Assembly (NCBI GenBank): GCA_018334995.1
Contig: JAGXKW010000005.1
Location: 40,253 to 73,588, forward strand
Source of the DNA: Wenzhouxiangellaceae bacterium
Lineage (GTDB): Bacteria > Pseudomonadota > Gammaproteobacteria > Xanthomonadales > Wenzhouxiangellaceae
Reading direction: 5' to 3'
DNA: 33,336 bases
Part shown: positions 7,388 through 15,854 of the stretch, in pieces
How positions within the stretch are numbered: position 1 is the first letter of the stretch
Layout of the letters: each line of letters begins with the position of its first letter
Program-made: the position numbers and the translations under genes
Notes under the pieces: model-generated
Told to the model about the DNA's origin: nothing
The model's database searches: none
What the model saw: the letters and a program-made list of their open reading frames with translations, nothing else

Positions 7388-8512
7388 ATGAGTGTGATCG
7401 ACAGCTGGCTGAGGATGCTGCATGAACAGAACGGTTCCGACCTGTTCGTCACGGTCGGTGCGCCGCCGTGCATCAAGGTGGACGGGAGGATCAAACCGGT
7501 CAATCGAGAGCCGCTGTCCACGGAATCGGCGACCAGCATCGTGCTGGGCACGATGTCCGACGAGCAGGTCGAGCAGTTCAAGGCCGAGCGCGAATTGCAG
7601 TACGCCATTTCGATCGAGGGCTTCGCGCGGTTTCGCATGAGCGCGTTCTACCAGCGTGGCTCGATCGGGGTGGTATGCCGGCGGATCGAAACCAGGATTC
7701 CCGATTTCGAGGAGCTCAATCTGCCCGAAGGGCTGGGCGACCTGGCCATGGCCAAGCGCGGCATCATCTTGAACGTGGGTGCGACCGGTACGGGTAAATC
7801 GACGACGCTTGCGGCCATGATCGGCCACCGCAACGAGAATTCCACCGGGCACATCATTTCCGTCGAGGATCCGATCGAGTACGTGCACCGGCATCGGCGC
7901 TGCATCGTGACCCAGCGCGAGGTCGGCATCGATACCGAGTCGTTCGAAATGGCGCTGCGCAACACGCTGCGCCAGGCGCCCGACGTGATTCTCATCGGCG
8001 AGGTCCGCACGCGCGAGGCCATGGAGCACGCGATCACATTTTCGGAAACCGGCCACCTGTGCCTGACCACGCTGCACGCCAACAACGCCAACCAGGCCCT
8101 GGATCGCATCCTGCACTTTTTCCCGGAAGAGCGTCACAGCCAGGTGCTTCTGGATCTCAGCTTCAACCTCAAGGCCGTGATCGCGCAGCAACTGATCCCG
8201 TCGGTGGACGGCGGGCGGCTGCACGTGGCGCTGGAAGTGATGCTTGCAACGCCGCTGGTGGCCGAAAAGATCCGCAAGGGCAAGATCGACGAGCTCAAGC
8301 AGATCATGAAGGACTCGGTACACCACGGCATGATCACCTTCGATCAGAGCCTGCTGAAGCTCTATCAGGACGGCAGAATTTCCTATGAGGAAGCGTTGCG
8401 GCATGCCGATTCGGCCAACGAAGTGCGGCTGGCCGTCAAGCTCGGCGAGGGCGGGGACGCCGAATCCCTGTCGAACCGGCTGCGCGACGTGGATCTGCTG
8501 GACCATGAATAG
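7388..8512 (+). CDS. pilU: PilT-like retraction ATPase PilU
   Basis: Second retraction ATPase (374 aa), which in Pseudomonas and Vibrio assists PilT under load. Walker A is GATGTGKST at residues 131-139. The acidic motifs are in RQAPDVILIGEVRT and the His box in ETGHLCLTTLHANNANQALDRI. The sequence MLHEQNGSDLFVTVGAPPCIK matches the PilU N-terminus, and the C-terminus is longer than PilT's, ending in an acidic tail. The ATG at 7388 is preferred because AAGGAG lies eight bases upstream; the open frame to 7343 runs into the pilT stop. It is followed by a non-coding spacer with its own terminator. Confidence 0.95.
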   Translation: MSVIDSWLRMLHEQNGSDLFVTVGAPPCIKVDGRIKPVNREPLSTESATSIVLGTMSDEQVEQFKAERELQYAISIEGFARFRMSAFYQRGSIGVVCRRIETRIPDFEELNLPEGLGDLAMAKRGIILNVGATGTGKSTTLAAMIGHRNENSTGHIISVEDPIEYVHRHRRCIVTQREVGIDTESFEMALRNTLRQAPDVILIGEVRTREAMEHAITFSETGHLCLTTLHANNANQALDRILHFFPEERHSQVLLDLSFNLKAVIAQQLIPSVDGGRLHVALEVMLATPLVAEKIRKGKIDELKQIMKDSVHHGMITFDQSLLKLYQDGRISYEEALRHADSANEVRLAVKLGEGGDAESLSNRLRDVDLLDHE

Positions 8513-8543
8513 CGCCTGCGTTGCTCCAGTGTCGCTTGCGGCT

Positions 8544-8561
8544 CTTAACCACGACTTAACC
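8544..8561 (+). promoter_or_regulatory. 11-bp-period direct repeat, candidate OmpR/PhoB-family operator, with -10 box
   Basis: Two identical CTTAACC heptamers (8544-8550 and 8555-8561) are spaced 11 bases start to start, one helical turn, the arrangement bound by OmpR/PhoB/PmrA-class response regulator dimers. Ten bases further on is TAAACT (8572-8577), a fair -10, with no -35 between. That spacing resembles class II activated promoters such as those of PhoP. The next gene downstream encodes such a regulator. Direct repeats and spacing are seen; binding is inferred. Confidence 0.5.
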
Positions 8562-8583
8562 TTGCTGGGCGTAAACTCCTGAT

Positions 8584-8681
8584 TGTCGTGAAGGAACTGC
8601 GACTGGTCCATGGCCTGACACTGCTAGTGACTACGGAAACGGGGCACAACCCTGGCCCGGGCAATCGCCCGGGCTTTTTTT
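8584..8681 (+). ncRNA. Candidate small RNA or attenuated leader, about 98 nt
   Basis: Between pilU and the response regulator lies a stretch with an upstream -10 box (8572-8577), no sensible reading frame and a strong intrinsic terminator at its end. The predicted RNA would contain a small hairpin (CACT-GCT-AGTG, near 8619-8629) and end in the terminator stem. It could be an independent sRNA or a leader through which some transcripts read into the two-component genes. The start is estimated as seven bases after the -10. I do not recognise the sequence as a named RNA family. Confidence 0.35.
8655..8681 (+). terminator. Strong Rho-independent terminator
   Basis: GCCCGGGC (8655-8662), loop AATC and GCCCGGGC (8667-8674) are followed directly by seven T residues (8675-8681). 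It would end transcripts from pilTU and any RNA initiated near 8584, just before the response regulator gene. Confidence 0.88.
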
Positions 8682-8727
8682 ACGCTGCGATTCAAGCGCG
8701 CCGGGGCCGGACCGCAAGGCGGAAATC

Positions 8728-9420
8728 ATGCGAATTCTGATCATTGAAGACAACCGCGACATCGCGGCGAACCTCGGTGACTACCTCACCGACCGCGGCC
8801 ACGAAGTCGACTACGCGTTCGATGGCGTGACCGGGCTGCACCTTGCAATCGTCAACGAGTTCGACGCCCTCGTACTTGACCTTGCCCTGCCCGGCATGGA
8901 CGGGCTGGAAGTGTGTCGCAAGCTGCGCGAGGAGAGCCGCAAGGAAACGCCGATCCTGATGCTGACCGCCCGCGACCAGCTCGACGACAAGCTGGCCGGC
9001 TTCGATTCCGGTGCCGATGATTACCTGGTCAAGCCGTTCGAGTTGCGCGAGGTCGAAGCGCGCCTGGAAGTCCTGTCGAGACGGGGTCAGCGGGTGGCTC
9101 CGCGCGAGTTGAATGTCGGTGATCTGCACTTCAACCTCGAAACGCTGACGGTCACCCGCGCCGGCAAGAAGATCGATCTCAATCCGATCGGGCTCAAGCT
9201 GCTGGAAAAGCTGATGTCGGCCTCGCCGGCGGTGGTTTCGCGGGCCGAGCTCGAGCATCATGTCTGGGGCGAGGAATTGCCGGACAGCGACAGCCTCAGG
9301 GTACACATCCACAGCCTGCGCGCGGCCATCGACAAGCCGTTCGAAAAGCCGCTGCTGACCACGCGCCACGGCATCGGATACAGCCTGGTCGATCCGGATG
9401 CAACTTCGTCACAGGCTTAG
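8728..9420 (+). CDS. OmpR-family DNA-binding response regulator
   Basis: Cytoplasmic two-component response regulator of 230 aa. The receiver domain (about 1-115) has the acidic pair in IIEDNRD, phospho-acceptor Asp51 in ALVLDLALPGMDG, the Thr in MLTARDQ and Lys102 in DYLVKPFE. The C-terminal winged-helix domain (about 130-225) contains LNPIGLKLLEKLM and DSLRVHIHSLRAAIDKPFEKPLLTTRHGIGYSL, typical of the OmpR/PhoB type. It overlaps the sensor kinase gene by 23 bases, so the two are a translationally coupled pair. The regulon is unknown. An 11-bp direct repeat 170 bases upstream suggests autoregulation. Confidence 0.95.
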   Translation: MRILIIEDNRDIAANLGDYLTDRGHEVDYAFDGVTGLHLAIVNEFDALVLDLALPGMDGLEVCRKLREESRKETPILMLTARDQLDDKLAGFDSGADDYLVKPFELREVEARLEVLSRRGQRVAPRELNVGDLHFNLETLTVTRAGKKIDLNPIGLKLLEKLMSASPAVVSRAELEHHVWGEELPDSDSLRVHIHSLRAAIDKPFEKPLLTTRHGIGYSLVDPDATSSQA

Positions 9421-10699
9421 AACCCGGATCATCTTCTCTTTTCTGGTGTTCGGCACGCTGCTGAGCGTGCTGTTCGCCGCTGCCGTGCTGTTTCTTCAGT
9501 CCTGGCTGGAGGATGCGCTGATTGCGCGTACGCTGGAAGAGGAGCTTGATCAGTACCTGGCCGAACTGCGGCGCAATCCTTCGGTGGTCGAGCCGTTCTA
9601 TTCGCGCATCCAGGGCTATGTGACCCGGCCCGGGCGGGCGGAGATCGTGCCGGAAGCTTTTCGCGAACTCTCGTCGGGCGTTCACGACGTCGCCGCCGAC
9701 AACAAGGCTTACAAGGCGGCGGTGCGCAAGGACGAAGATTTCTGGGCGTTCCTCACCTATGACGTTTCGGAAAATCGCGAGCTTTCGCGGCGCCTGGTGT
9801 GGGCGCTGGTCGGCGCGGTGCTTCTTTTTTCACTTCTTTCGCTGGCCCTGGGCGTGTGGTCGGCCGGCCGGGTCATGGCGCCGGTGTCGAATCTTGCGCG
9901 TCGGCTGGAGGCGCTGGAAGGCACCGAGCGGCAACTGCACCTGGCACGTCATTTTCCTGACGATGAGGTCGGCCAGCTCGCAGGCGTGGTCGACGAGTAT
10001 TCGCACAAGCTCAACGAGCTGGTCGAGCGCGACAAGGCATTCAATGCAGACGTCTCGCACGAATTGAGGACGCCGCTGGCGGTGATCTCGGGCGCTACCG
10101 AACTGCTGCTGGCCCAGCCGGATCTGCCGGCCAAGCAGCGCGAGCGGCTGCTGCGCATCGCCCGCGCGGCACGCCAGTGCACCGACATCACCACGGCCCT
10201 GCTGCACCTGGTGCGGGCCGAGCGCGGCTCGGCCGGCGAAGCCTCGAACCAGGACGTCGGCGCGATCGTCGAGCAGCTGGTACAGAATTATCGCCCACTG
10301 ATCGAGGGTCGCGAGCTGGAGCTGAAAGTTCGTCAGTCGGCGAAACTCAACGTGATTGCGCCCGAAGCGGTGATTGCGGTCGTGCTCGGCAATCTGCTTG
10401 GCAACGCCGTTCGCTATACCCAGGAAGGCGAGGTCGAGGTCGAGGTGCAGACCGGCCGCGTGCAGATTGTCGATACCGGTCCAGGCATCGAGCCCGACGA
10501 GTTGCCGCATATCTTCGATCGTCACTTCCGGGGTCGAGGCTCCGGCGGCAAGGGGTCGGGGCTTGGCCTCTCCATCGTCAAGCGCCTGTGCGACCTCTAC
10601 GGCTGGCGGATCCATTTTGCCAATCGCAGCGATACATCCGGGCTGATGGTCAGCGTTGCATTTTTCCCCGATCGTGACACCGTGGGCAATGATGCCTGA
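9398..10699 (+). CDS. Sensor histidine kinase, HisKA/HATPase_c
   Basis: Inner-membrane sensor kinase of 433 aa. It has a first membrane helix at about residues 11-34, a periplasmic region of about 95 residues with no recognised domain, a second helix at about 132-155, a HAMP-like linker, the HisKA dimerisation domain with phospho-acceptor His221 in NADVSHELRTPLAVISG, and a C-terminal ATPase. The ATPase shows the N box (VLGNLLGNAVRYT), G1 (VDTGPGIE), an F box in PHIFDRHFRG and G2 (GSGLGLSIV). The partner is the preceding regulator. The signal is unknown; the small acidic periplasmic domain would fit an envelope-stress or cation sensor, but that is speculation. Confidence 0.93.
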   Translation: MQLRHRLRTRIIFSFLVFGTLLSVLFAAAVLFLQSWLEDALIARTLEEELDQYLAELRRNPSVVEPFYSRIQGYVTRPGRAEIVPEAFRELSSGVHDVAADNKAYKAAVRKDEDFWAFLTYDVSENRELSRRLVWALVGAVLLFSLLSLALGVWSAGRVMAPVSNLARRLEALEGTERQLHLARHFPDDEVGQLAGVVDEYSHKLNELVERDKAFNADVSHELRTPLAVISGATELLLAQPDLPAKQRERLLRIARAARQCTDITTALLHLVRAERGSAGEASNQDVGAIVEQLVQNYRPLIEGRELELKVRQSAKLNVIAPEAVIAVVLGNLLGNAVRYTQEGEVEVEVQTGRVQIVDTGPGIEPDELPHIFDRHFRGRGSGGKGSGLGLSIVKRLCDLYGWRIHFANRSDTSGLMVSVAFFPDRDTVGNDA

Positions 10700-10804
10700 A
10701 CCGGCGCAAACCCCGTAGCCGTGGAACGCACGCGGGTCTGCATGCCCTTGGGTCGATGTGCATAATCTCAGCGTGTGCCCGCTGGTACATCCAAGGAACC
10801 ATAA

Positions 10805-11152
10805 ATGGCAATCATCCGCTGCCCGTCCTGCAATCGCCGAATCTCGTCAATCGCCAAGGCCTGTCCGCACTGTCACGAAGCGGTTGAAGAACTGAACCAG
10901 GGCGAGCGCGCTCAGCTGGCGCGGCGGCGCTGGAGGACTCAGCTTTATCACGCGCGCAATTTGACCTATCTGGCCATGGGACTGGTGGTGATTGGTACGC
11001 TGGTGTGGTGGATGACGCCGCCTGCGGGGTTGACGCCTCCGGTCAGCATGCCGGCGGCGCTGTTACTGGGGCTGGGAATCGTCGGTTACCTGGTCGGTTG
11101 GGGCCGGGTGCTTTGGTTGCGCTTGATGCGTGCTCCCGATCGATCGGATTGA
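10805..11152 (+). CDS. Zinc-ribbon membrane protein, unknown function
   Basis: Protein of 115 aa with an N-terminal zinc ribbon (CPSC at residues 6-9, CPHC at 20-23, separated by a short knuckle), a basic linker (ARRRWRTQLYHAR) and two membrane helices in the C-terminal half (about 57-73 and 82-103). Many bacteria carry such proteins, with no settled role. The start has AAGGAA eight bases upstream. It stands alone after the kinase, with about 105 bases between, and faces the next gene convergently. Confidence 0.75.
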   Translation: MAIIRCPSCNRRISSIAKACPHCHEAVEELNQGERAQLARRRWRTQLYHARNLTYLAMGLVVIGTLVWWMTPPAGLTPPVSMPAALLLGLGIVGYLVGWGRVLWLRLMRAPDRSD

Positions 11153-11170
11153 AGTGCCCGGGTCAGGCTT

Positions 11171-11683
11171 TCATTCGATTCGCTCGACACGCACCGCCCT
11201 GTTCTGGCCTTCGATCGAAAGTCTCCAGGCGCCGAATGCGCCCGGCGTGAGCGTGGCCATTGGGCTTTCGATCGGTTGAATGCGCAACCTGTCGCGCTCG
11301 TCCTGTTTCCACACCGTGCCGTTTTCAAGTTCGAACCTGGTGTTGCCGGACCAGCCCGAGAATTCGCCGACGATACGGGACTGAAATTTCTCGCGTGCCA
11401 TATCCTCGATCTCCGGCGCCTCGCCGGGCCGACCGGGCGGTGCGGCTGCGGCAGCATTACGGTCGTCTTCCGGCGGGCCTTCGTATTCGGCCAGCGAGCG
11501 CTCGCGAATCCACTGATTCAGCGCGGCGAGCTCTTCCGGGCTGAGCTTGTGCAGCCCGGTCTCCGTGAATTGGCGGCCGGTCATTCGTTCTTCCAGCGAT
11601 GAAAATACCGGGTCGGACTGCGCCGAAATCAGCGAACAGCACAAAAGCGATACCGGAAGGAGTACGAGCCTCGAAAGATTCAT
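11171..11683 (-). CDS. Exported protein with a GLxKLSPEELAALNxW motif, unknown function
   Basis: Protein of about 170 aa with a signal peptide (MNLSRLVLLPVSLLCCSLISAQ). After it comes a short helical motif (TGRQFTETGLHKLSPEEL followed by AALNQWI) that I associate with secreted hypothetical proteins of Xanthomonadales-type bacteria. A low-complexity Glu/Ala/Pro linker follows, then a small beta-rich domain (about 105-170: FQSRIVGEFSGWSGNTRFELENGTVWKQ) of a type seen in other short periplasmic proteins. The function is unknown. A start 15 bases upstream (11698) is possible, but the internal Met gives a cleaner signal peptide. The next gene in the same direction is the barrel-like protein, 36 bases upstream. 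Confidence 0.65.
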   Translation of the reverse strand: MNLSRLVLLPVSLLCCSLISAQSDPVFSSLEERMTGRQFTETGLHKLSPEELAALNQWIRERSLAEYEGPPEDDRNAAAAAPPGRPGEAPEIEDMAREKFQSRIVGEFSGWSGNTRFELENGTVWKQDERDRLRIQPIESPMATLTPGAFGAWRLSIEGQNRAVRVERIE

Positions 11684-11718
11684 GCCGCAGGTCATCATGG
11701 ATTCAAAAGCGCGATATT

Positions 11719-12738
11719 CTACAAATCATGCTTGTAGCGCACGTAGGGGATGCGGCCGTAAATGCCGTCGACGGCTTCCTCTACGCCCTGGTCTGCGGAA
11801 TTGGCGGCGCTCGGAAGCCGGTCCAGAATGTTGGAAACGCCGACGCTGATGGAAGAACTGAAGGGCGCGCGCCAGGACAGCTCGATGTCGAACGAGCGGA
11901 ATCCCTCGCCTTCCAGCTGTTCACCCATCCAGTACGGTAATTCCTGGTATTGGCCGGTCACGTCGGCGCCGAACTGTCCGCCCCGCCATGCCAGCCCGAG
12001 CTGGCCCGCGTTGCCGTAGCGGTTGCCGTCCGGGCGAATTGCCGGCGCGTTGACCCGTCCTGCCGGTTGCAGTCCCTGGCTCAGCGGCTCCGGCGTTTGC
12101 CGGTAGCGCTCGAGCTGGAGATCCAGCAAGAGGCTGCCGACCTGGCCCATACTCAGGCCAAAACTGACATTCATGTTCAGGCCCTCGATCTGCTCGGCCC
12201 CGGTGGCGTTGACGCGGCCCGATCCATCGGGATCGAACACCGGCGCGGCCGCCGCGGGCATGATCGGTTGACGCCCGCTGTAGGCGCCTGCGCCAAAGCT
12301 CAGCCCGGGTGCGGCCATCCAGCGGCCCTGTACCTGGATCAGGTTGGCGGAATCCTGTGGCAGGGGCTGGTCGACGAAGCGACAGTCTTCGACCAGGAAC
12401 GATTCGATCGTGCGCGTGGCGCGGCTGCACTGAATGTGCGCAAGGCTGGCAGTGTTGATTTCCCAGGCATCGAGGGACCAGGAAAACGCCTGCGAGTCGG
12501 CGTCGACGGTCGGTCCGGAAGGTCGCGGCGACAGTGATACCGTCAGTCGGGGCCGTTCGCCGAGGCCGGACGCCTGGTCGAAGCCCAGCGGCGGATTCCG
12601 GAAGATGGAAGCCAGCGGGGACTCGACCCGCTTTTCGGGCGGCTCGAGATGCCAGGGCGCCGGAGCCGCGCTGTCCTGGGCGCCTGCACCGGCGGCCAGG
12701 AAAAGCGTCATCAGCGAAATGGCGAGTACTGGTTTCAC
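11719..12738 (-). CDS. Outer-membrane beta-barrel-like protein resembling the C-terminus of a TonB-dependent receptor
   Basis: Exported protein of 339 aa. The GTG start gives a signal peptide (MKPVLAISLMTLFLAAGAGAQ). The body has alternating polar/hydrophobic strands with Gly and aromatic residues. The last 90 or so residues carry features usual at the end of TonB-dependent receptor barrels: a FDIELSWRAPF strand, SISVGVSNILDRLP (compare the receptor form vGVxNLfDxxPP), a Gly-Arg turn (IYGRIPYVRYKHDL) and an aromatic-containing final strand. There is no plug domain or TonB box, and the length is about half or less of a full receptor. It could be a decayed receptor, a small porin or an assembly partner. 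It is followed on the same strand by the exported 171-aa protein. Confidence 0.5.
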   Translation of the reverse strand: MKPVLAISLMTLFLAAGAGAQDSAAPAPWHLEPPEKRVESPLASIFRNPPLGFDQASGLGERPRLTVSLSPRPSGPTVDADSQAFSWSLDAWEINTASLAHIQCSRATRTIESFLVEDCRFVDQPLPQDSANLIQVQGRWMAAPGLSFGAGAYSGRQPIMPAAAAPVFDPDGSGRVNATGAEQIEGLNMNVSFGLSMGQVGSLLLDLQLERYRQTPEPLSQGLQPAGRVNAPAIRPDGNRYGNAGQLGLAWRGGQFGADVTGQYQELPYWMGEQLEGEGFRSFDIELSWRAPFSSSISVGVSNILDRLPSAANSADQGVEEAVDGIYGRIPYVRYKHDL

Positions 12739-13045
12739 GTTGTCTGATCAACTCGTTGGTCTGAATCCGGGTGCAAACGGCGCCGGCCTTTCAGCGATCC
12801 GCCCGCTACCGATCTTGGAGTACAAGATTTCGAGAAAGTTTTCCCAGACTCAGAATACCAGAACCGAAACCGGCAGGCAATCGTGGGCTTACGTCGTATT
12901 TTCATCAAAACCAAGCGCTTAGCCGAGCCCGAAAAGCACCGATCCGCAATGGGTTGCGGCACCTGCGGCGACGGCCGAAGATCGCGGCGGGTGCGTTGTC
13001 GGGCGGGGCGCGGGCATGCCGGTGGGGATTGGGTAAAATGCAGCA
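12739..13045. other. 307-base spacer between the barrel-like gene and trhO
   Basis: No credible gene is seen here. It contains a small dyad (ATCTTG-gagta-CAAGAT, 12812-12828) that could be an operator for the divergent genes. Next to trhO is a TAAAAT box (13034-13039) only six bases before the ATG. Confidence 0.5.
13034..13039 (+). promoter_or_regulatory. Candidate -10 box placing the trhO transcript start at its ATG
   Basis: TAAAAT at 13034-13039 is a near-consensus -10. A start seven bases downstream would fall on or beside the ATG at 13046, which also lacks a Shine-Dalgarno sequence. The -35 is poor. This suggests a leaderless mRNA, unproven. Confidence 0.3.
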
Positions 13046-13978
13046 ATGGCAAACGATGACGCTTCGACCGAGGAGATCCTGAGCGGATACCAGTTCGTCG
13101 ACCTCGACCGGCTGGCGTTGTGGCGCGAGCGCATCGAGGCGTATGCGGCCCGATCCGGACTCAAGGGTACGGTGCTGTTGGCCGCCGAGGGCATCAATTT
13201 CAGCCTCAGCGGTCCGGCTGGCGCACTCGACGACTGGCTGGCCTGGGTCGAGGCGCGGCTGGGATGCGACGCCCCGATCATCAACCGCCAGGCGGTCGGC
13301 GCAGCGCCGTTCCTGAGGCTCAAGGTGCGGGTGCGCGACGAAATCGTGACCTTCGACGCCCGCGTGCGGCCAACGCCGGAAAGCGCCGGCCAGGCGCTCT
13401 CGCCCGCGGCCTGGAACGCGCTGCTCGAACGCGAGGATCTGCAGCTGGTCGATGCGCGCAACGACTATGAATACCGGATCGGGACCTTCGAAGGCGCGGT
13501 CAACCCGGACACGGCCTCGTTTACCGAATTCAAGGACTATTGCCGCGACCATCTGGATCCGGACCGACCGGTGGCGATGTTCTGCACCGGCGGCGTGCGC
13601 TGCGAGAAGGCGAGCGCCTGGCTCAGAAATCGGGGCTTTCCGGAAGTCTTCCAGCTGCACGGCGGCATCCTCGGTTATATCGCCGCGACGCCGACCGAAG
13701 ATTCGCGCTGGCGCGGAGAATGCTTCGTGTTCGACGATCGGGTCAGCCTGGACGCGGCGCTGGAGCCTACCGGCCGGGTGGTCTGTCGCGGCTGTCGCCG
13801 TCCGGCCGAGGGCCTGGATCCGGCCGGCGTGCCGCCGATCTCTGCCGACGGCGAATGCCGGCTGTGCGGGGAACTGTTCGACACCGCCCGGCTGGGCAGC
13901 CTGCGCGAGCGCGCGCGCCAGGTGCGGCTTGCGCGCGAGCGCGGCTACGCCCACCTGGGCCCGGATGCGCAGTCATGA
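13046..13978 (+). CDS. trhO: tRNA uridine(34) hydroxylase TrhO (YceA-type rhodanese)
   Basis: Rhodanese-superfamily enzyme of 310 aa, which uses oxygen to hydroxylate wobble uridine 34 in tRNA on the way to (methoxy)carboxymethyl-oxyuridine. The N-terminal ferredoxin-like domain contains GTVLLAAEGINFSLSGP, then PFLRLKVRVRDEIVTF, then the rhodanese domain with VDARNDYEYRIGTFEGAVNPD and the active-site loop FCTGGVRCEKA, followed by GFPEVFQLHGGILGY. The C-terminal part has a Cys pair set (CRGC, CRLC) likely to bind zinc, as in the family. It is shorter than E. coli YceA (350 aa). The start at 13046 puts the family N-terminus in register. It stands as a single gene. Confidence 0.92.
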   Translation: MANDDASTEEILSGYQFVDLDRLALWRERIEAYAARSGLKGTVLLAAEGINFSLSGPAGALDDWLAWVEARLGCDAPIINRQAVGAAPFLRLKVRVRDEIVTFDARVRPTPESAGQALSPAAWNALLEREDLQLVDARNDYEYRIGTFEGAVNPDTASFTEFKDYCRDHLDPDRPVAMFCTGGVRCEKASAWLRNRGFPEVFQLHGGILGYIAATPTEDSRWRGECFVFDDRVSLDAALEPTGRVVCRGCRRPAEGLDPAGVPPISADGECRLCGELFDTARLGSLRERARQVRLARERGYAHLGPDAQS

Positions 13979-13980
13979 TC

Positions 13981-14010
13981 GATGGCGGCGCCATGGATGC
14001 CGCCGCCATC
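13981..14010. repeat. Perfect 10-bp GC-rich hairpin at the trhO 3' end
   Basis: GATGGCGGCG (13981-13990) pairs with CGCCGCCATC (14001-14010) around a 10-base loop, two bases after the trhO stop. No T-run follows. It probably shapes the 3' end of trhO mRNA. It also overlaps a 34-codon frame (13975-14079), which I do not regard as a gene. Confidence 0.6.
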
Positions 14011-14138
14011 GCGTTCCGCAGTGCGATGCATCAGGGCTGCGAGCCGGGCGCCGGGCCGGAGCCGGACGAAAGCGCTTGAAAGCGCAAATCAACGCGAACA
14101 AAGCCGACCAATCACGCTTTTGAATCAGGTTTTTTCGT

Positions 14139-15854
14139 TCAGGCCTTGCCGGCCAGCCCCAACGCAAACTGCTCGAGCTGGTCGAGCCTGACTTCGCCGT
14201 CTTCACCGCCGCGCCGGCGGTATTCGACGATGCCGTTGTCCAGGCCCTTGTCGCCGATGACCAGCACGTGCGGGATGCCGACGAGTTCGGCGTCGGCGAA
14301 CATCACGCCGGGGCGCAGCGGGCGGTCGTCGAGCAGCACGTCGATGCCGGCCCCGGTGAGCCGAGCGTAAAGCTCATCGGCCTGTTCGCGCACGCGATGG
14401 GACTTGTGGTGGTTCAGCGGCAGGATGGCGATGGTGAACGGGGCCAGCGGCTCGGGCCAGACGATGCCGCGCTGGTCGTGGTTCTGTTCGATCGCCGCGG
14501 CCACGATGCGCGATACGCCGATGCCGTAGCAGCCCATCCACGGATTCACGCCGCGTCCGTCCTCGTCCATGACCACCGCGTTCATGGCCTCGGAGTATTT
14601 GGTGCCGAGCTGGAAGATGTGGCCGACCTCGATGCCGCGGATCAACTCCAGCGCGCCGGAGTCGTCCGGGGCCGGGTCGCCGGCGACCACGTTGCGCAGG
14701 TCGGCGATCTCGGGCAGTGCGACGTCGCGGTCCCAGTTGATGCCGAAGAAATGCTTGTCTTCGATGTTGGCGCCGGCGCCGAAATCGCTCATGGCGGCGA
14801 GCGCCCGGTCGACGACCATCGGAATGGGCAGGTCCACCGGCCCCAGGCTGCCGGGTCCGGCGCCGATGGCCGCGCGAATCTCCGTCTCGCCGGCCATGGT
14901 CAGCGGCGTGGCCACCTGCGGCAGTTTCTCGGCCTTGACCGCGTTGAGCTCGTGGTCGCCGCGGACCAGCAGCGCGACCAGCGCGGTGGGCTGGTCTTCG
15001 GCGGCATGCACCACCAGGGTCTTGACCGTCTTCTCGATCGGCAGGTCGAACTGATCGACCAGTTGTTCGATGGTCTTGGCATCGGGGGTGTCGACCTTTC
15101 GCATTTGCTCGGTCGGTGCGGGACGCTCGCCCGTCGCGACGGCTTCGGCCAGTTCGACGTTGGCGGCAAACGTGCCGCCGGGCACGTGCGCGATCTGGTC
15201 CTCGCCCGAATCCGCCAGCACGTGAAACTCGTGGCTGGTGGCGCCGCCGATGTTGCCGGAATCGGCAATCACGGCCTTGAACTGGAGTTCGAGCCGTTCG
15301 AAGATGCGCGAGTAGGTCCTGTACATCACCTGGTAGAAGTCGTCCAGGCTGGCCTCGTCGACATGGAACGAGTAGCCGTCCTTCATCAGGAACTCGCGCG
15401 CGCGCATGACGCCGAAGCGCGGTCGGATCTCGTCGCGGAACTTGGTCTGGATCTGGTAGAAGCACACCGGCAGCTGCTTGTAGGAGCGCAGTTCGGCGCG
15501 CGCGAAATCGGTGATGACTTCCTCGTGGGTGGGCCCGAAGGCGTACTCGCGCCCGGCGCGGTCGGTCATCTTCAAAAGCAGCGGTCCGAAGTTGTCCCAG
15601 CGGTCGGTTTCGTGCCACAGTTCGGCGGGTTGTATCGACGGCATCAGCATTTCCAGGCAGCCGGCGGCATCCATTTCCTCGCGCACCACGCGTTCGACGC
15701 GCTTGAGCACCTTCAGGCCCAGCGGCGTCCAGGAATAGATGCCGGCGGTGAGCTTGCGGATCATGCCGCAGCGAAGCATCAGCTGGTGGCTGGCGATTTC
15801 GGCGTCGGCGGGAACCTCGCGCAGCGTGGCGAGGTGGAATGCGCTGGTTCTCAT
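14139..15854 (-). CDS. proS: Prolyl-tRNA synthetase, bacterial type with editing domain
   Basis: Class II aminoacyl-tRNA synthetase of 571 aa, the E. coli length, that attaches proline to tRNA-Pro. Its N-terminus, [18 protein letters not shown], fits the family. Motif 2 is in [20 protein letters not shown] and motif 3 in [18 protein letters not shown]. Between them (about residues 220-400) sits the YbaK-like insertion domain that hydrolyses Ala-tRNA-Pro, with the features [13 protein letters not shown] and [16 protein letters not shown]. The C-terminal anticodon-binding domain ends the protein. It is convergent with trhO; the region 13979-14138 holds a hairpin and an AT-richer stretch but no clear T-tailed terminator. 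Confidence 0.97.
   Translation of the reverse strand: MRTSAFHLATLREVPADAEIASHQLMLRCGMIRKLTAGIYSWTPLGLKVLKRVERVVREEMDAAGCLEMLMPSIQPAELWHETDRWDNFGPLLLKMTDRAGREYAFGPTHEEVITDFARAELRSYKQLPVCFYQIQTKFRDEIRPRFGVMRAREFLMKDGYSFHVDEASLDDFYQVMYRTYSRIFERLELQFKAVIADSGNIGGATSHEFHVLADSGEDQIAHVPGGTFAANVELAEAVATGERPAPTEQMRKVDTPDAKTIEQLVDQFDLPIEKTVKTLVVHAAEDQPTALVALLVRGDHELNAVKAEKLPQVATPLTMAGETEIRAAIGAGPGSLGPVDLPIPMVVDRALAAMSDFGAGANIEDKHFFGINWDRDVALPEIADLRNVVAGDPAPDDSGALELIRGIEVGHIFQLGTKYSEAMNAVVMDEDGRGVNPWMGCYGIGVSRIVAAAIEQNHDQRGIVWPEPLAPFTIAILPLNHHKSHRVREQADELYARLTGAGIDVLLDDRPLRPGVMFADAELVGIPHVLVIGDKGLDNGIVEYRRRGGEDGEVRLDQLEQFALGLAGKA

Noticed and set aside
8544-8561. CtrA-type site (TTAA-N7-TTAAC)
   Set aside because: The spacing fits, but CtrA is alphaproteobacterial; the general OmpR-family 11-bp direct repeat is the simpler reading.
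13975-14079. 34-codon frame overlapping the trhO stop by four bases
   Set aside because: Its first third is an inverted repeat hairpin and the rest shows no recognisable protein; no ribosome site beyond the overlap.
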